Positions 8,962 through 17,756 of a stretch of 56,588 nucleotides of DNA are shown here, in pieces; the first letter of the stretch is position 1, and each line of letters opens with the position of its first letter. The stretch is taken from positions 1 to 56,588 of the forward strand of contig UEIJ01000045.1 of the NCBI GenBank assembly GCA_900470195.1, given 5' to 3'. Under the pieces are notes generated by a model that searched no databases, was not told the DNA's origin, and was given only the letters and a program-made list of their open reading frames with translations. The DNA comes from Hyphomicrobiales bacterium (lineage in GTDB: Bacteria; Pseudomonadota; Alphaproteobacteria; Rhizobiales; Rhizobiaceae). A program made the position numbers and the translations under genes.

Positions 8962-10040
8962 CGGCGCTCTCCACTGAAATTATTGCGGCGGCGGAACAGG
9001 ATCTGCGCCGATACGCATAGAATGATAAACGCCTGAATGACCGTGATGATTTCACGCGAGGCGCTGGTTTCAACCTCCATCAGGAGTGAGCCGGACCGCA
9101 GTGCACCAAAGAAAAGCGCAGTTCCGATGACGCCTATGGGATTGCCGTTGGCCAGAAGCGCTGCGATCACGCCATCGAACCCGAAGCCGGGGGCAAAACC
9201 CTCCATGAACCGGTGATGGACACCCAACGTCTCAATCCCCCCTGCTAGTCCGCCGACGGCTCCCGAAACCAGCAGGATCACGAACACATTGCGCTTGATG
9301 TTCACACCTCCATAGGCGGCGAATTTGGGGTTTGCGCCCATCGCCGTCATGGAATAGCCAGCACTTGTGTATTTGAGGAAAAGCTGGAAAGCGACTGCCA
9401 GAATAACGCCGATGAACAGACCGATGTTCAGCCGCGAAAACTCGAAAATCTGCGGCAGATAAGCTGTCGGTGCAACAGGGTCGGTTTCCGACCAGCCGCC
9501 CGGACGCTTGAACACGGAAATAGTGAGAAACGACGTCAGCAGGATGGCAATATAGTTGCTGAGGATTGTCGAAACCACTTCGTTCGTGCCGTAGCGCGCG
9601 CGGAAGAACGCCGGGATCAATATCCACAAGCCCCCCGCCACGATGGCCGCGAACATGGCCACCATCATATGGAGGACCGGCGGCATGGTGAAGGCAAAAC
9701 CGACCCATGCGGCCGCGAAGCCGCCAAGATAAAGCTGCCCTTCAACACCGATATTGAAAAGGCCGCCGCGCAAGGCAACACACGCCGCCACACCGCAAAC
9801 GATGATCGGCGTTGCCTGAAGCAGCGTTCCCGCCAGCCGCTCGGTGCTGCTGAACGCCCCCCGCACGAGGGTTGCGAAAACATGCAGCGGATTTTCACCG
9901 ACGAGCAGAATGATGATCGCACCGCCCGCCAGAGAAATGAAAATGGCAAGCAGCTGGCCCAACAGATTTTCGATCCAGTCCGGCAGCGGCTTTTTTGGCG
10001 TCGGTTGCGTCCCCGCCGTTAGATTGTCTTGCGCAGTCAT
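8949..10040 (-). CDS. Nucleoside ABC transporter permease (NupP/YufP-like)
   Basis: A 363-residue permease with an extended N-terminus and about nine membrane spans. The motif CVALRGGLFNIGVEGQLYLG identifies the YufP/NupP branch of BMP-system permeases. It overlaps the ATPase stop by 4 bp (ATGA). Together with the ATPase, the second permease and the binding protein it makes a complete four-component importer. Confidence 0.92.
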   Translation of the reverse strand: MTAQDNLTAGTQPTPKKPLPDWIENLLGQLLAIFISLAGGAIIILLVGENPLHVFATLVRGAFSSTERLAGTLLQATPIIVCGVAACVALRGGLFNIGVEGQLYLGGFAAAWVGFAFTMPPVLHMMVAMFAAIVAGGLWILIPAFFRARYGTNEVVSTILSNYIAILLTSFLTISVFKRPGGWSETDPVAPTAYLPQIFEFSRLNIGLFIGVILAVAFQLFLKYTSAGYSMTAMGANPKFAAYGGVNIKRNVFVILLVSGAVGGLAGGIETLGVHHRFMEGFAPGFGFDGVIAALLANGNPIGVIGTALFFGALRSGSLLMEVETSASREIITVIQAFIILCVSAQILFRRRNNFSGERRWKF

Positions 10041-11569
10041 TGGGATACCATTTTTGCGCCGCCGGCTTTGGAGCCCGCCATCAGGTAACCGATTTCATCT
10101 TCGGTCGCCGTTTCTGGATCGACTTCACCGGCGATCATTCCTGAAAACATGACCAGTACGCGGTCTGCGAGTTTGAGAATTTCATCGAGCTGCACGGAGA
10201 TCAGCAGGATCGCAGCTCCGCGTTCGCGTTGCTTCATGATCTCCTCGTGAATGCCTTCCATCGCGCCGATATCGACGCCCCGGGTGGGCTGATCGACGAT
10301 CAGGAAAGGACAATTCTGAGAAAATTCGCGGGCGAGAACCACCTTCTGCATGTTGCCGCCCGAGAGGGTTTTGACGGTGGTTTTCGGCCCCATGGCGCGA
10401 ATGTCGAACTTGCGGATCATCTCCACCGCCTGTTCGGTTGCATAACGCCAATTTACAAAGCCGTTTGTCGCCCATGGCTTACGATGCTGGCGCCCCATCA
10501 CGAGATTGGGGGTGATCGTGTCAGCGGCGTTCACCCCGTAGGTGAGGCGGTCACCGGGCACGTGCGCCAATCCCGTTTCGCGGACGGCCATTGGCGTTTC
10601 GCCCGCAATTTCCTTGCCTTGAAGAAGAATGCTGCCGTGAGACGGCTTGCGCAATCCGGCGATCACTTCGGCAAGTTCGGTCTGGCCATTGCCGTCAACA
10701 CCGACAATGCCGACGATTTCTCCCGCATTCACACCGAAACTGACATCCTGAAGAACCGGCGTTCCGCGTCCGTCACGGGCATAGACGCCGGAGAGCCTGA
10801 GCACTTCCTGACCGCGCGTCGGATTGCGGGGGCGCCGGGAGAAGTTCACCTCACGCCCCACCATCATCCGGACGAGTTCGTCCTCCGTCATGTCCCTGGT
10901 TGCCTTGCTGCCGACCGCCTTGCCGTCCCGCAGAACAGTGATCGTTTCGGAATGCTGCATGACTTCGGAAAGGTGGTGCGAAATGAAGACGACGGTCATT
11001 CCCTGCTGCACGAAATTCCGCAATATCTTGAAGAGTTCGCGACTTTCCTGCGGCGTCAGAACGGCTGTCGGCTCATCGAGAATGACGATTTCGGCGCCCC
11101 GTGCCAACGCTTTCAGAATTTCAACGCGTTGTTCAGCCCCAACCGAAAGCTCGCTGACGTGCTTTGTGGGATCGACCTTAAGCTTGAAAGTCTCGGAAAT
11201 TTCCTGCACCCTGTCGATCTGGGCTTTATGATCGATCAGGCCGTTATGCGTTATTTCCATTCCCAGAAAGATATTCTCGGCAACGGTGAGCGAGGGGACC
11301 AGCTTGAAATGCTGATGAACCATTCCCAACCCGCGCTCGATCGCGACCTTGGGGGAAGACATGACGGCTTCCTGGCCATTTATGCGAATAACACCCTCAT
11401 CCGGCTGGTGAATGCCGAACAAGATGTTCATCAACGTCGATTTTCCTGCGCCATTCTCGCCAACCAGCGCGTGAATCTCGCCCTTCCTGACCTTGAGGTC
11501 GATTCGGTCGTTTGCTGTCAGCGCGCCGAACCGCTTGGTGATGCCTTGTAGTTCGATTGCATAAGTCAT
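10037..11569 (-). CDS. Nucleoside ABC transporter ATPase, two-domain (NupO/YufO-like)
   Basis: About 510 residues holding two fused ABC domains. Domain 1 has Walker A GENGAGKST, signature LSVGAEQRVEI and Walker B EIVILDEPTAVL. Domain 2 has a degenerate P-loop (GVDGNGQTE), signature LSGGNMQKVVLAREF and DQPTRGVD. This intact-plus-degenerate pair is typical of RbsA/YufO-class importers. The open frame extends further upstream, but ATG 11569 (MTYAIELQGITKRFG) puts the first beta strand at the expected position. A 134-bp gap with a strong hairpin separates it from the binding-protein gene. Confidence 0.92.
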   Translation of the reverse strand: MTYAIELQGITKRFGALTANDRIDLKVRKGEIHALVGENGAGKSTLMNILFGIHQPDEGVIRINGQEAVMSSPKVAIERGLGMVHQHFKLVPSLTVAENIFLGMEITHNGLIDHKAQIDRVQEISETFKLKVDPTKHVSELSVGAEQRVEILKALARGAEIVILDEPTAVLTPQESRELFKILRNFVQQGMTVVFISHHLSEVMQHSETITVLRDGKAVGSKATRDMTEDELVRMMVGREVNFSRRPRNPTRGQEVLRLSGVYARDGRGTPVLQDVSFGVNAGEIVGIVGVDGNGQTELAEVIAGLRKPSHGSILLQGKEIAGETPMAVRETGLAHVPGDRLTYGVNAADTITPNLVMGRQHRKPWATNGFVNWRYATEQAVEMIRKFDIRAMGPKTTVKTLSGGNMQKVVLAREFSQNCPFLIVDQPTRGVDIGAMEGIHEEIMKQRERGAAILLISVQLDEILKLADRVLVMFSGMIAGEVDPETATEDEIGYLMAGSKAGGAKMVSQ

Positions 11570-11657
11570 GGATCGCGGTTCCGAAAATCGGTGTTTCGCC
11601 AAAACGACACGTGCACTATCGCCACGTCGCGGGATGACGCCCTGCATGCTCGATGAG

Positions 11658-11690
11658 CGCAAGCCCGCCGCCAAATCCGGCAGGCTTGCG
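11658..11690. other. Intercistronic hairpin after the BMP binding-protein gene
   Basis: CGCAAGCC (11658-11665) pairs with GGCTTGCG (11683-11690). Four more inner pairs form after one mismatch, with a 7-base loop. It lies just after the stop of the minus-strand binding-protein gene and lacks a U-run on that strand. It may therefore stabilise the upstream mRNA or partly terminate, raising binding-protein levels over membrane components. Function inferred from position. Confidence 0.45.
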
Positions 11691-11703
11691 TCGTGTTTTT
11701 CAG

Positions 11704-12702
11704 TTACTGGTTCATCTTCACGGCGATGGTGCCGTCAGCAATGCCTTTGCGAACCTCTTCCAGCTTGGCTGTAATATCAGCTGGCACCCTGTCCTTCATG
11801 TCGTCGCATATCTTCAGCTCGACACCACCGGATTTCACACCGTAAGCATATGCGCCGGGCTTGACCGGATTTCCGTCGACCTCACCCTTGATCAGGTCAT
11901 AAACCGCAATATCCGCGCGCTTGAGCATGGATGCCAGCATGGCACCGGGAGCGGTCGGGCACTGATCGACATCCACGCCGATCGCATATTTGCCTGCCGC
12001 TCTGGCTGCCTGCAACACGCCCTCGCCTGTCGGACCCGCCGCCTGGTAAAGAAGATCGACATCCTGGCCGTAAAGCGCCATCGCCAGTTCGCTGCCCTTG
12101 GCCGGATCGTCGAACGTACCGGCAAAAACGCTGCTGACGGAAACATCACTTGCGACCTGCGCGACGCCCTGCTCCATACCTGTCAGGAAGTTGCGTATAA
12201 CCGGAATGTCACGCCCGCCGACGAAACCGACCTGCGAGGAACTGTCGAACCCCTCGACCTGCTGGGACGTCATCAGGCCAGCCAGCGCGCCGACCAGGAA
12301 GGAGCCCTCTTCCTCCACGAAATCGATATAAGTCATTGTCGGGCTGTCGAGCACGCCATCGATGAAGATGAACTTCTGGTTCGGGTAAGCCTTGTTAGAC
12401 TTCTGCAAGGCATCGACCAACTCCCAACCCATGACGAAGATCAGGTCGTACTGCCCGTCCTTCGCGAGATTGTTGAACTGCTCTTCATAATCAAGCGCCC
12501 GATTGCCCGTGTCCACGATCTTGAGATCGACGCCGAAATCGCCCTTGGCACGCTCCAGACCCTTGATGATCGAAATGCCGAAGCCCTGCGAAAAATAGCC
12601 CGAAATGGCCGCGACCTTCAGGTCTTGCGCCGCGACCGGTGCAGACAACATGCCCAAACCGATAAATGCGGATACAGCAAGGGTCTTCAATCCCAACTTC
12701 AT
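11704..12702 (-). CDS. BMP-family nucleoside-binding protein
   Basis: About 332 residues. The signal peptide (LKTLAVSAFIGLGMLSAPVAAQ) has no lipobox, so a soluble periplasmic protein is likely. The mature part (LKVAAISGYFSQGFGISIIKG and FDSSSQVGFVGGRDIPVIRN) is typical of the BMP/PnrA/Med family, which binds purine or other nucleosides. Start at ATG 12702, with GGGAGGACATCGAA immediately upstream. It is the first gene of the importer plus hydrolase operon and is divergent from the epimerase gene. Confidence 0.9.
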   Translation of the reverse strand: MKLGLKTLAVSAFIGLGMLSAPVAAQDLKVAAISGYFSQGFGISIIKGLERAKGDFGVDLKIVDTGNRALDYEEQFNNLAKDGQYDLIFVMGWELVDALQKSNKAYPNQKFIFIDGVLDSPTMTYIDFVEEEGSFLVGALAGLMTSQQVEGFDSSSQVGFVGGRDIPVIRNFLTGMEQGVAQVASDVSVSSVFAGTFDDPAKGSELAMALYGQDVDLLYQAAGPTGEGVLQAARAAGKYAIGVDVDQCPTAPGAMLASMLKRADIAVYDLIKGEVDGNPVKPGAYAYGVKSGGVELKICDDMKDRVPADITAKLEEVRKGIADGTIAVKMNQ

Positions 12703-12813
12703 TTCGATGTCCTCCCAGACCGTCGTCGTTTGCACTTGACGACAATTATTGTTTGTGTACGAATAAATTGCGAAAAGACTGATCGTCTGTCAAGGGCATA
12801 TTCGAGGCAACGA
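12703..12813. promoter_or_regulatory. Divergent promoter region between nucleoside importer and epimerase operons
   Basis: The 111-bp gap contains a TTGACA on the minus strand (12789-12794) and a TTGACG on the plus strand near 12737, both with weak -10 candidates. Between them is an imperfect palindrome at 12746-12773 (arms CAATTATTG and AATAAATTG) that overlaps both promoters. It is a plausible operator for the MarR regulator encoded at 15230; this is inference. Confidence 0.4.
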
Positions 12814-13686
12814 ATGACAGAACAGAAAAATAAAATCGAGACGGCGCAATCCGTTCTTGTAACCGGTGCCGCAGGGCTGCTGGGCTCTTATGTAACGCGC
12901 GCCTTCAAGGATGCCGGCTACAAGGTCACAGGCGTCGATATTGCGCAACGCGATGGATTGGACGTGACTGTTGCGGACCTGACCCGTCTCGATGCGGCGC
13001 TGGAACTGGTCAGAAATGTGGACCATGTGGTTCATATCGCATCGCTCCCCCGTCCCGTGGGCTACGATGTCCAGGACGTCTACAACACGAACATGTCGCT
13101 GATGTTTAACGTCGTTGAAGCCATGGAACGCAATAAAATCAATAGTTTGATTTATGCATCCTCCTTCAGCACCATCGGCCTACCTTTCGCCAACAAGCCG
13201 CTGGCGCCGGATTATTTTCCGGTTGATTCGCAACATCCGACAAAAGCGATGGATGTTTACGCACTGACAAAACTCCTGGGCGAGAATATCGTTGATTATT
13301 GGGTGGCCCGCACCGGCGGCGATGCGATCAGTATCCGCATGCCGTGGATCCAGGACACCCATATTTTCGCACGCGATGTCTTGCCCCGCCGCGACACGGA
13401 CGACGCAAAGCTGGATCTCTGGGCTTATGTGGACGCACGGGACGCAGCCCGGGCCTTTATCCTGTCTTCCCAGGCTAAGCTACGGGGACATAATCGTTTT
13501 TTTATTTCAGCCTCAGACACCTATTCCAAACACATGTCGGTCGAACTGATCGAAAGGTTCTATCCAGGCGTTGCACTGAAGGAACCGCTGGTAGGCTTCG
13601 CCAGTCTTATTTCCAATCGGGAAGCCGAAGCCCTGATCGGTTTCCGGCCCCGCCATAGCTGGCGTGAATACGGCCAGTTCAAGTAA
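12814..13686 (+). CDS. NAD-dependent epimerase/dehydratase family protein
   Basis: A 290-residue extended SDR. The Rossmann motif is TGAAGLLGSY (G18, G21, G24) and the catalytic pair is Y149 and K153 in YALTKLLGEN, with ASSFS supplying the active-site Ser. The sequence suggests NAD(P)-dependent oxidation, epimerisation or dehydration of a sugar or sugar acid; family members next to nucleoside or sugar transporters often oxidise uronates or pentoses. The frame is open far upstream, but that part is antisense to the binding-protein gene and ATG 12814 starts 24 residues before the last Gly of the NAD motif. First gene of the plus-strand arm; 20 bp before the SDR gene. Confidence 0.85.
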   Translation: MTEQKNKIETAQSVLVTGAAGLLGSYVTRAFKDAGYKVTGVDIAQRDGLDVTVADLTRLDAALELVRNVDHVVHIASLPRPVGYDVQDVYNTNMSLMFNVVEAMERNKINSLIYASSFSTIGLPFANKPLAPDYFPVDSQHPTKAMDVYALTKLLGENIVDYWVARTGGDAISIRMPWIQDTHIFARDVLPRRDTDDAKLDLWAYVDARDAARAFILSSQAKLRGHNRFFISASDTYSKHMSVELIERFYPGVALKEPLVGFASLISNREAEALIGFRPRHSWREYGQFK

Positions 13687-13706
13687 ACTCGGAGGAAGTC
13701 TTTGTA

Positions 13707-14510
13707 ATGAAAGATTTTTTGGGGAAAACCGTTCTTGTAACAGGAGGTGCTGGTGCTATTGGCAGCGCCACTGCGAAACTCTTCCTCGAACGGGGCGCCA
13801 AACTGGTGTTGGCCGACATTGATTCTGTGAAGCTCGACAAGATGAAAGCACACTTGTCCGCCTTCGGTGAAGTGTCTGTCATCAGCGGTGACGTCACTAA
13901 CGAAATCCATGTACGCAAGGTCATCGATTATTGTATTAGTACGTACGGATCGCTCGACACCGTTTTCAACAATGCCGGCATTGCAGGTGCGGTTCGCCCG
14001 ATTCACGAGTGGAGCAGCGCCGACTGGGATCATATCGTAAATGTAAATTTGCGCAGCCAGTTTCTGGTATTGAAATATGCTGCGATGCATATGACAGAAC
14101 GCAGGGCGGGCGCCATCGTGAACATGGGCTCATCCATGTCCAACTGGGATGTCCTGTCCGGCGGCGTCGGTTATGTGGCAACCAAACATGCCGTTGTCGG
14201 CCTGACCAAGACGGCTGCACTCGATCTTGCTCCATACGGCGTGAGGATCAATGCAGTCTGTCCGGGCGTGATCGAAACGAGTCTCGGAGTTCCCGGCCTT
14301 GAGGATGGAAACGTGGGCAGCACATCAGCGGTTGCTCGCTTCGCCTCAAAAATTCCGTCGCTGCGCATTGGCCAGCCGGAAGATGTCGGCGAGGTCGTCG
14401 TGTTTCTCGCTTCGGACAGCGCCCGCCACATCAATGGTGCGGCCTGGCTAATTGATGGCGGGCAGACCCTCCAGAGTTACGCCAATGGCCCCGACGGCGG
14501 GACCTATTGA
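13707..14510 (+). CDS. SDR-family oxidoreductase
   Basis: A 267-residue classical short-chain dehydrogenase. The cofactor motif is TGGAGAIG (residues 12-19). D38 after the second strand (LADIDS) favours NAD(H) over NADP(H). NNAG is at 88-91, Ser at 142/143, Y156 and K160 (YVATK), and an INAVCPG motif follows. It is preceded by GGAGG and sits between the epimerase-like gene and the isochorismatase-like gene, so it probably oxidises an alcohol intermediate of the same pathway. Substrate unknown. Confidence 0.9.
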   Translation: MKDFLGKTVLVTGGAGAIGSATAKLFLERGAKLVLADIDSVKLDKMKAHLSAFGEVSVISGDVTNEIHVRKVIDYCISTYGSLDTVFNNAGIAGAVRPIHEWSSADWDHIVNVNLRSQFLVLKYAAMHMTERRAGAIVNMGSSMSNWDVLSGGVGYVATKHAVVGLTKTAALDLAPYGVRINAVCPGVIETSLGVPGLEDGNVGSTSAVARFASKIPSLRIGQPEDVGEVVVFLASDSARHINGAAWLIDGGQTLQSYANGPDGGTY

Positions 14511-14579
14511 AGCAACGCAATTCGTGAAATATTTCCGCGCGGCTTGTCCGCCAAAGATAACAAGATTTAGGGGTGAACC

Positions 14580-15221
14580 ATGTCTGTCGATGTATTTTCC
14601 GCACATAAGGCTGAAGCTGCATTCAATCTGCGAGCGGAGAAAGCCGCCATTATCGTCGTGGATATGATCAATGAGTTCTGCAAACCGGGCGGCAAAATGG
14701 TTCTGCCAGGCTATGAAACACTGGTCCCGCCGCAGCTGGCGGTGATCGAGAAGGCGCGCAAAAACGGAATGCCTGTCTTCTGGGTTCATGACGTTCACAG
14801 GAAGGGAATGCGCCGCGAGCGTGAATTTCTCAAGCGGAGTCCACATGGCGAGGAAGGCTCGTGGGGAACCGAGATCATTTCCGATCTCAATGCCCGCGAA
14901 GACGATATCCACATTACCAAGAGGCGCTATTCGTCATTCTACCAGACGGACCTGCATCTGACGCTCAAGGATATGATGGTCGAACAAGTTATCGTGTTCG
15001 GCGTCGTCACCAATATCTGCGTTCGTTCAACCGTCGCCGATGCTTTTTTCGAAGGATATGAGATTCTGGTCCCCCAGGATTGCTGCGCTGCAACCGGCCC
15101 GCGCGAGCAGGCCAGTTCGTTGTACGATATCGCCACACATTTTGGCGTTGTGTGCAATTCGGATGATATAGTTGCGGCGCTGAACAGTGACGCGCCCATT
15201 GAAAACATCATCAACGCCTGA
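14580..15221 (+). CDS. Isochorismatase-fold cysteine hydrolase
   Basis: A 213-residue cysteine hydrolase with an intact D-K-C triad: D28 (VVDMINEF), K114 (ITKRRYSSF) and C147 (GVVTNICVRSTVADAFFEGY). Family members include nicotinamidase, ureidoacrylate hydrolase RutB, biuret hydrolase and maleamate hydrolase, all of which cleave small amides or ureides. Alongside an enamidase-like enzyme and a urea/amide-type transporter, hydrolysis of a linear amide or ureide is the best inference. GGGGTGA precedes the ATG. Confidence 0.85.
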   Translation: MSVDVFSAHKAEAAFNLRAEKAAIIVVDMINEFCKPGGKMVLPGYETLVPPQLAVIEKARKNGMPVFWVHDVHRKGMRREREFLKRSPHGEEGSWGTEIISDLNAREDDIHITKRRYSSFYQTDLHLTLKDMMVEQVIVFGVVTNICVRSTVADAFFEGYEILVPQDCCAATGPREQASSLYDIATHFGVVCNSDDIVAALNSDAPIENIINA

Positions 15222-15229
15222 GGTGCAGT

Positions 15230-15778
15230 TTGGCTGAAGAACATACAAAAGTGAGCCCCGCACCGCGAAAACGCGTACGAAAGACTGTTGCATCCCATGA
15301 CGGCGACCAGATTCTGGACCGGGATGAAGCGGCAATCGCTTATGCGCGCAGCGGATACGATTTGGATACGCATCCGGCTTTCGCAGTGCGCAAGGTGCAC
15401 CAGAAAGCGACACTCATATTTCAGAGCATCATGGGGATGGATAACCTGTCTCCACCGCAATTTGCGGCGCTGGCAACCATTTTGAAATATGGCGCGGTTT
15501 CCCAGAACCATCTTGGCCGCATGACATCCATGGACCCTTCGACCATCAGTGTCGTGGTGCGTAAACTGATCAATGACGGCTTGATTCACCGTAGCCGATC
15601 GAAATCGGACCAGCGTTTGAGCGTCCTCACCCTGACGAATGAAGGGCTGAGCTTCACGATCGATCGTCTCAAGGACAGCAGCGAGGTGGGAGAACGCCTG
15701 CTGGCGCCTCTCAGCGATGAAGAAAAGATTTCTTTCATGGATATGCTGATCAAGATCAGCGCCGACCCCGAAGCCTAA
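15230..15778 (+). CDS. MarR-family transcriptional regulator
   Basis: A 182-residue winged-helix regulator. The recognition region (residues about 85-150: LGRMTSMDPSTISVVVRKLI then RSKSDQRLSVLTLT) is typical MarR, preceded by an N-terminal extension of about 45 residues. It starts at TTG 15230 behind GAGGTG, 8 bp after the hydrolase stop, so it is translated with the catabolic operon. It probably represses the neighbouring operons and is released by a pathway compound. Confidence 0.85.
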   Translation: MAEEHTKVSPAPRKRVRKTVASHDGDQILDRDEAAIAYARSGYDLDTHPAFAVRKVHQKATLIFQSIMGMDNLSPPQFAALATILKYGAVSQNHLGRMTSMDPSTISVVVRKLINDGLIHRSRSKSDQRLSVLTLTNEGLSFTIDRLKDSSEVGERLLAPLSDEEKISFMDMLIKISADPEA

Positions 15779-15927
15779 TTTCGGCTTCAGTTCCAGAAGC
15801 CGTCAACACCACGCTAACTATTTGTTTTTAAACGCTTCTAAATGAAAATGGTTCCTACCTTTGCGGGAAACGTTTTCGTACGCGCCACTTTGGAGCGCAC
15901 ATTCAAGAAGAAAAACAGGGGAGAAAC

Positions 15928-17106
15928 ATGACCGATCCGAAACGCACCGTTATCAGAAATATCGGACTTACACTGAGCGGAGACATTCGAAATCCCATTT
16001 TGGACATCGATACCATTGTCGTGGAGAACGGTATCATAACGAAACTGGGAAAAAAGGGTGAGATTTCCACGAGCTCCGGTGACAGGATCATTGACGCAAA
16101 CGGCTCTGCCGTCAGTCCCGGCCTGATCGATAATCACGTGCATCCCGTTGCCGGTGACTGGACACCGCGCCAAAATCAGATCGGCTGGATGGATTCGACA
16201 GTTCACGGCGGCGTCACCACCATTATTTCCGCCGGCGAAGCGCATTATCCCGGTCGCTCCAACGATGTGATCGGGGTCAAGGCACTGGGCATTGCCTCGC
16301 AGCGTGCTTTTTCAAACTTCCGACCGACAGGCATGAAAGTGCTTGCAGGCGCGCCGGTGCTCGAACCGGGCATGACGGAACAGGATTTCAAGGAACTGGC
16401 CGAAGCAGGCGTCCGGCTGATCGGCGAAGTCGGGCTTGGCAGAGTGAAAGACGGCCCGACGGGCAAGAGAATGATCGCATGGGCCCGCAAATATGGCATG
16501 ACATCCATGACCCATACGGGCGGCAATTCGATCCCCGGCTCGGGACGGATCGGCGCCGATGTCGTCATTGAAGTCGATGCCGATATCATTGCACATATCA
16601 ATGGTGGCCCCACCGCACTTCCCTTCAACGAACTCGAACAGATTTGCGAGAAAAGCACCCGCGCCATCGAAATCGTTCACAACGGCAATCTCAAGGCGGG
16701 CCTTTATGTGCTGGATATCGCCAAACAGCGCGGCGAACTGGATCGTGTGGTGCTGGGAACGGATGGCCCAGCCGGTTCCGGCGTCCAACCACTGGGCATC
16801 CTGCGCACCATCACCCATCTGGTTTCACTGGGCGACGTGTCCGTGGAAACGGCCTTTTGCTTTGCGACCGGCAATATATGCAAATTCCGCAATCTCGATG
16901 ATCGCGGCATGATTGAAGTGGGCCGCAGCGCCGATCTTGTCTTCATGGATCAGGCGACGGGCGGTGCGGGCGACGGCTTCATTGAAAGCATCGAACTGGG
17001 CAATTTGCCGGGCATTGGCATGGTGATGATCGATGGAGAAATTCGCGTGGGGCGCTCACGCAATACGCCGCCGTCGGACAGGGCTCCGCAGATCGTTCAG
17101 GAATAA
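15928..17106 (+). CDS. Enamidase-like amidohydrolase
   Basis: A 392-residue amidohydrolase-superfamily enzyme. Metal-site residues are visible: H70 and H72 (DNHVHP), E167 (GEVGLG, a bridging Glu rather than carboxylated Lys), H196 (MTHTGG), H223 (AHINGGPTA) and D279 (GTDGPAGSG). From memory, these motifs and the C-terminal region resemble enamidase of Eubacterium barkeri, which opens the cyclic enamide 6-oxo-1,4,5,6-tetrahydronicotinate. This suggests ring opening of a cyclic (en)amide here, but the substrate may differ. It starts behind GGGGAGAAAC, 149 bp after the MarR gene, and ends at a bidirectional terminator. Confidence 0.85.
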   Translation: MTDPKRTVIRNIGLTLSGDIRNPILDIDTIVVENGIITKLGKKGEISTSSGDRIIDANGSAVSPGLIDNHVHPVAGDWTPRQNQIGWMDSTVHGGVTTIISAGEAHYPGRSNDVIGVKALGIASQRAFSNFRPTGMKVLAGAPVLEPGMTEQDFKELAEAGVRLIGEVGLGRVKDGPTGKRMIAWARKYGMTSMTHTGGNSIPGSGRIGADVVIEVDADIIAHINGGPTALPFNELEQICEKSTRAIEIVHNGNLKAGLYVLDIAKQRGELDRVVLGTDGPAGSGVQPLGILRTITHLVSLGDVSVETAFCFATGNICKFRNLDDRGMIEVGRSADLVFMDQATGGAGDGFIESIELGNLPGIGMVMIDGEIRVGRSRNTPPSDRAPQIVQE

Positions 17107-17135
17107 AAAAAGCGGCCAATCTGGCCGCTTTTTTC
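17105..17135. terminator. Bidirectional intrinsic terminator
   Basis: AGCGGCC (17111-17117) and GGCCGCT (17123-17129) form a GC-rich stem around a 5-base loop, flanked by an A-run before and a T-run after. It therefore works on both strands. It lies between the convergent enamidase-like gene and the DUF1185 gene. Confidence 0.9.
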
Positions 17136-17171
17136 TACACGCATTTTCTCGCCGGATCAGTTCCGGCGAGA

Positions 17172-17756
17172 TCAATCCACGCCGTTCTCGCCTTTGATCT
17201 GGTCCTTTGTCAGTCCGCCGACACGCGGGTGCGGGCGGCCTGAATCGGTGACAGAAACAGCAACCACAATTTCGTTGTCCCGCGGCGCATCCGCCACGCG
17301 AACCTCCATCCCATCGAAATGGCTCCGGACTTTCGCAGCGTCTTTATGGCCAAGCGGAATGTCGATTGGCGCGCCCATGCCTGCTCGTTTCTTGGATGAG
17401 GGAATGAGGGCAGGCCCGCGTCCCAATATCCGGCGCACAGGGGCACCGAGCCTGGGATGCAGTATCGCCGCCGCATGTTCCAGCTCACCGTCAGCCCCAA
17501 CGACTGCCGCCTTGCCGAAGCTTTCCACGCGGTCACCCGGAATGGCCAAGGCCTCGACAGCCCGGGTTGTCAAAAGCTCACCAAGCTCCTCCCCCATCTC
17601 GCTGAGCAGTGCGAGGTCTTCGACATATTCATCTGTGTAGGGATTAGCGATCACGGCCACCGCCGCCGCCCGGCGCGTCGGCTCCGCCAGTTCCCGTCCA
17701 CCTTCGATACGGGTTTCCTCTACGAAGGTTACAATCTTTCTGATCCGTGTTTTCAT
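17172..17756 (-). CDS. DUF1185 ('amino acid synthesis') family protein, copy 2
   Basis: A 194-residue protein of the PF06684 family, a label without an established reaction. Recognisable features are the N-terminal 'KI..F.EET..EGG' segment, VAVIANPYTDEYVEDL, GKAAVVGADGELEHAAA and the C-terminal GGLTKDQIKG. Its start overlaps the stop of the paralogous gene at 17753 by 4 bp, so the two are translationally coupled and may form a heteromer. The setting beside an enamidase-like enzyme and an amide-type transporter points to processing of a cyclic or linear amide, but this is inference. Confidence 0.8.
   Translation of the reverse strand: MKTRIRKIVTFVEETRIEGGRELAEPTRRAAAVAVIANPYTDEYVEDLALLSEMGEELGELLTTRAVEALAIPGDRVESFGKAAVVGADGELEHAAAILHPRLGAPVRRILGRGPALIPSSKKRAGMGAPIDIPLGHKDAAKVRSHFDGMEVRVADAPRDNEIVVAVSVTDSGRPHPRVGGLTKDQIKGENGVD

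Noticed and set aside
10229..11551. 440-codon plus-strand frame opposite the two-domain ATPase
   Set aside because: The ATPase on the minus strand has all expected motifs; the opposite frame has none.
11653..12813. Long plus-strand open frame continuous with the epimerase gene
   Set aside because: It is antisense to the well-supported BMP binding-protein gene and lacks conserved sequence; the epimerase starts at 12814.
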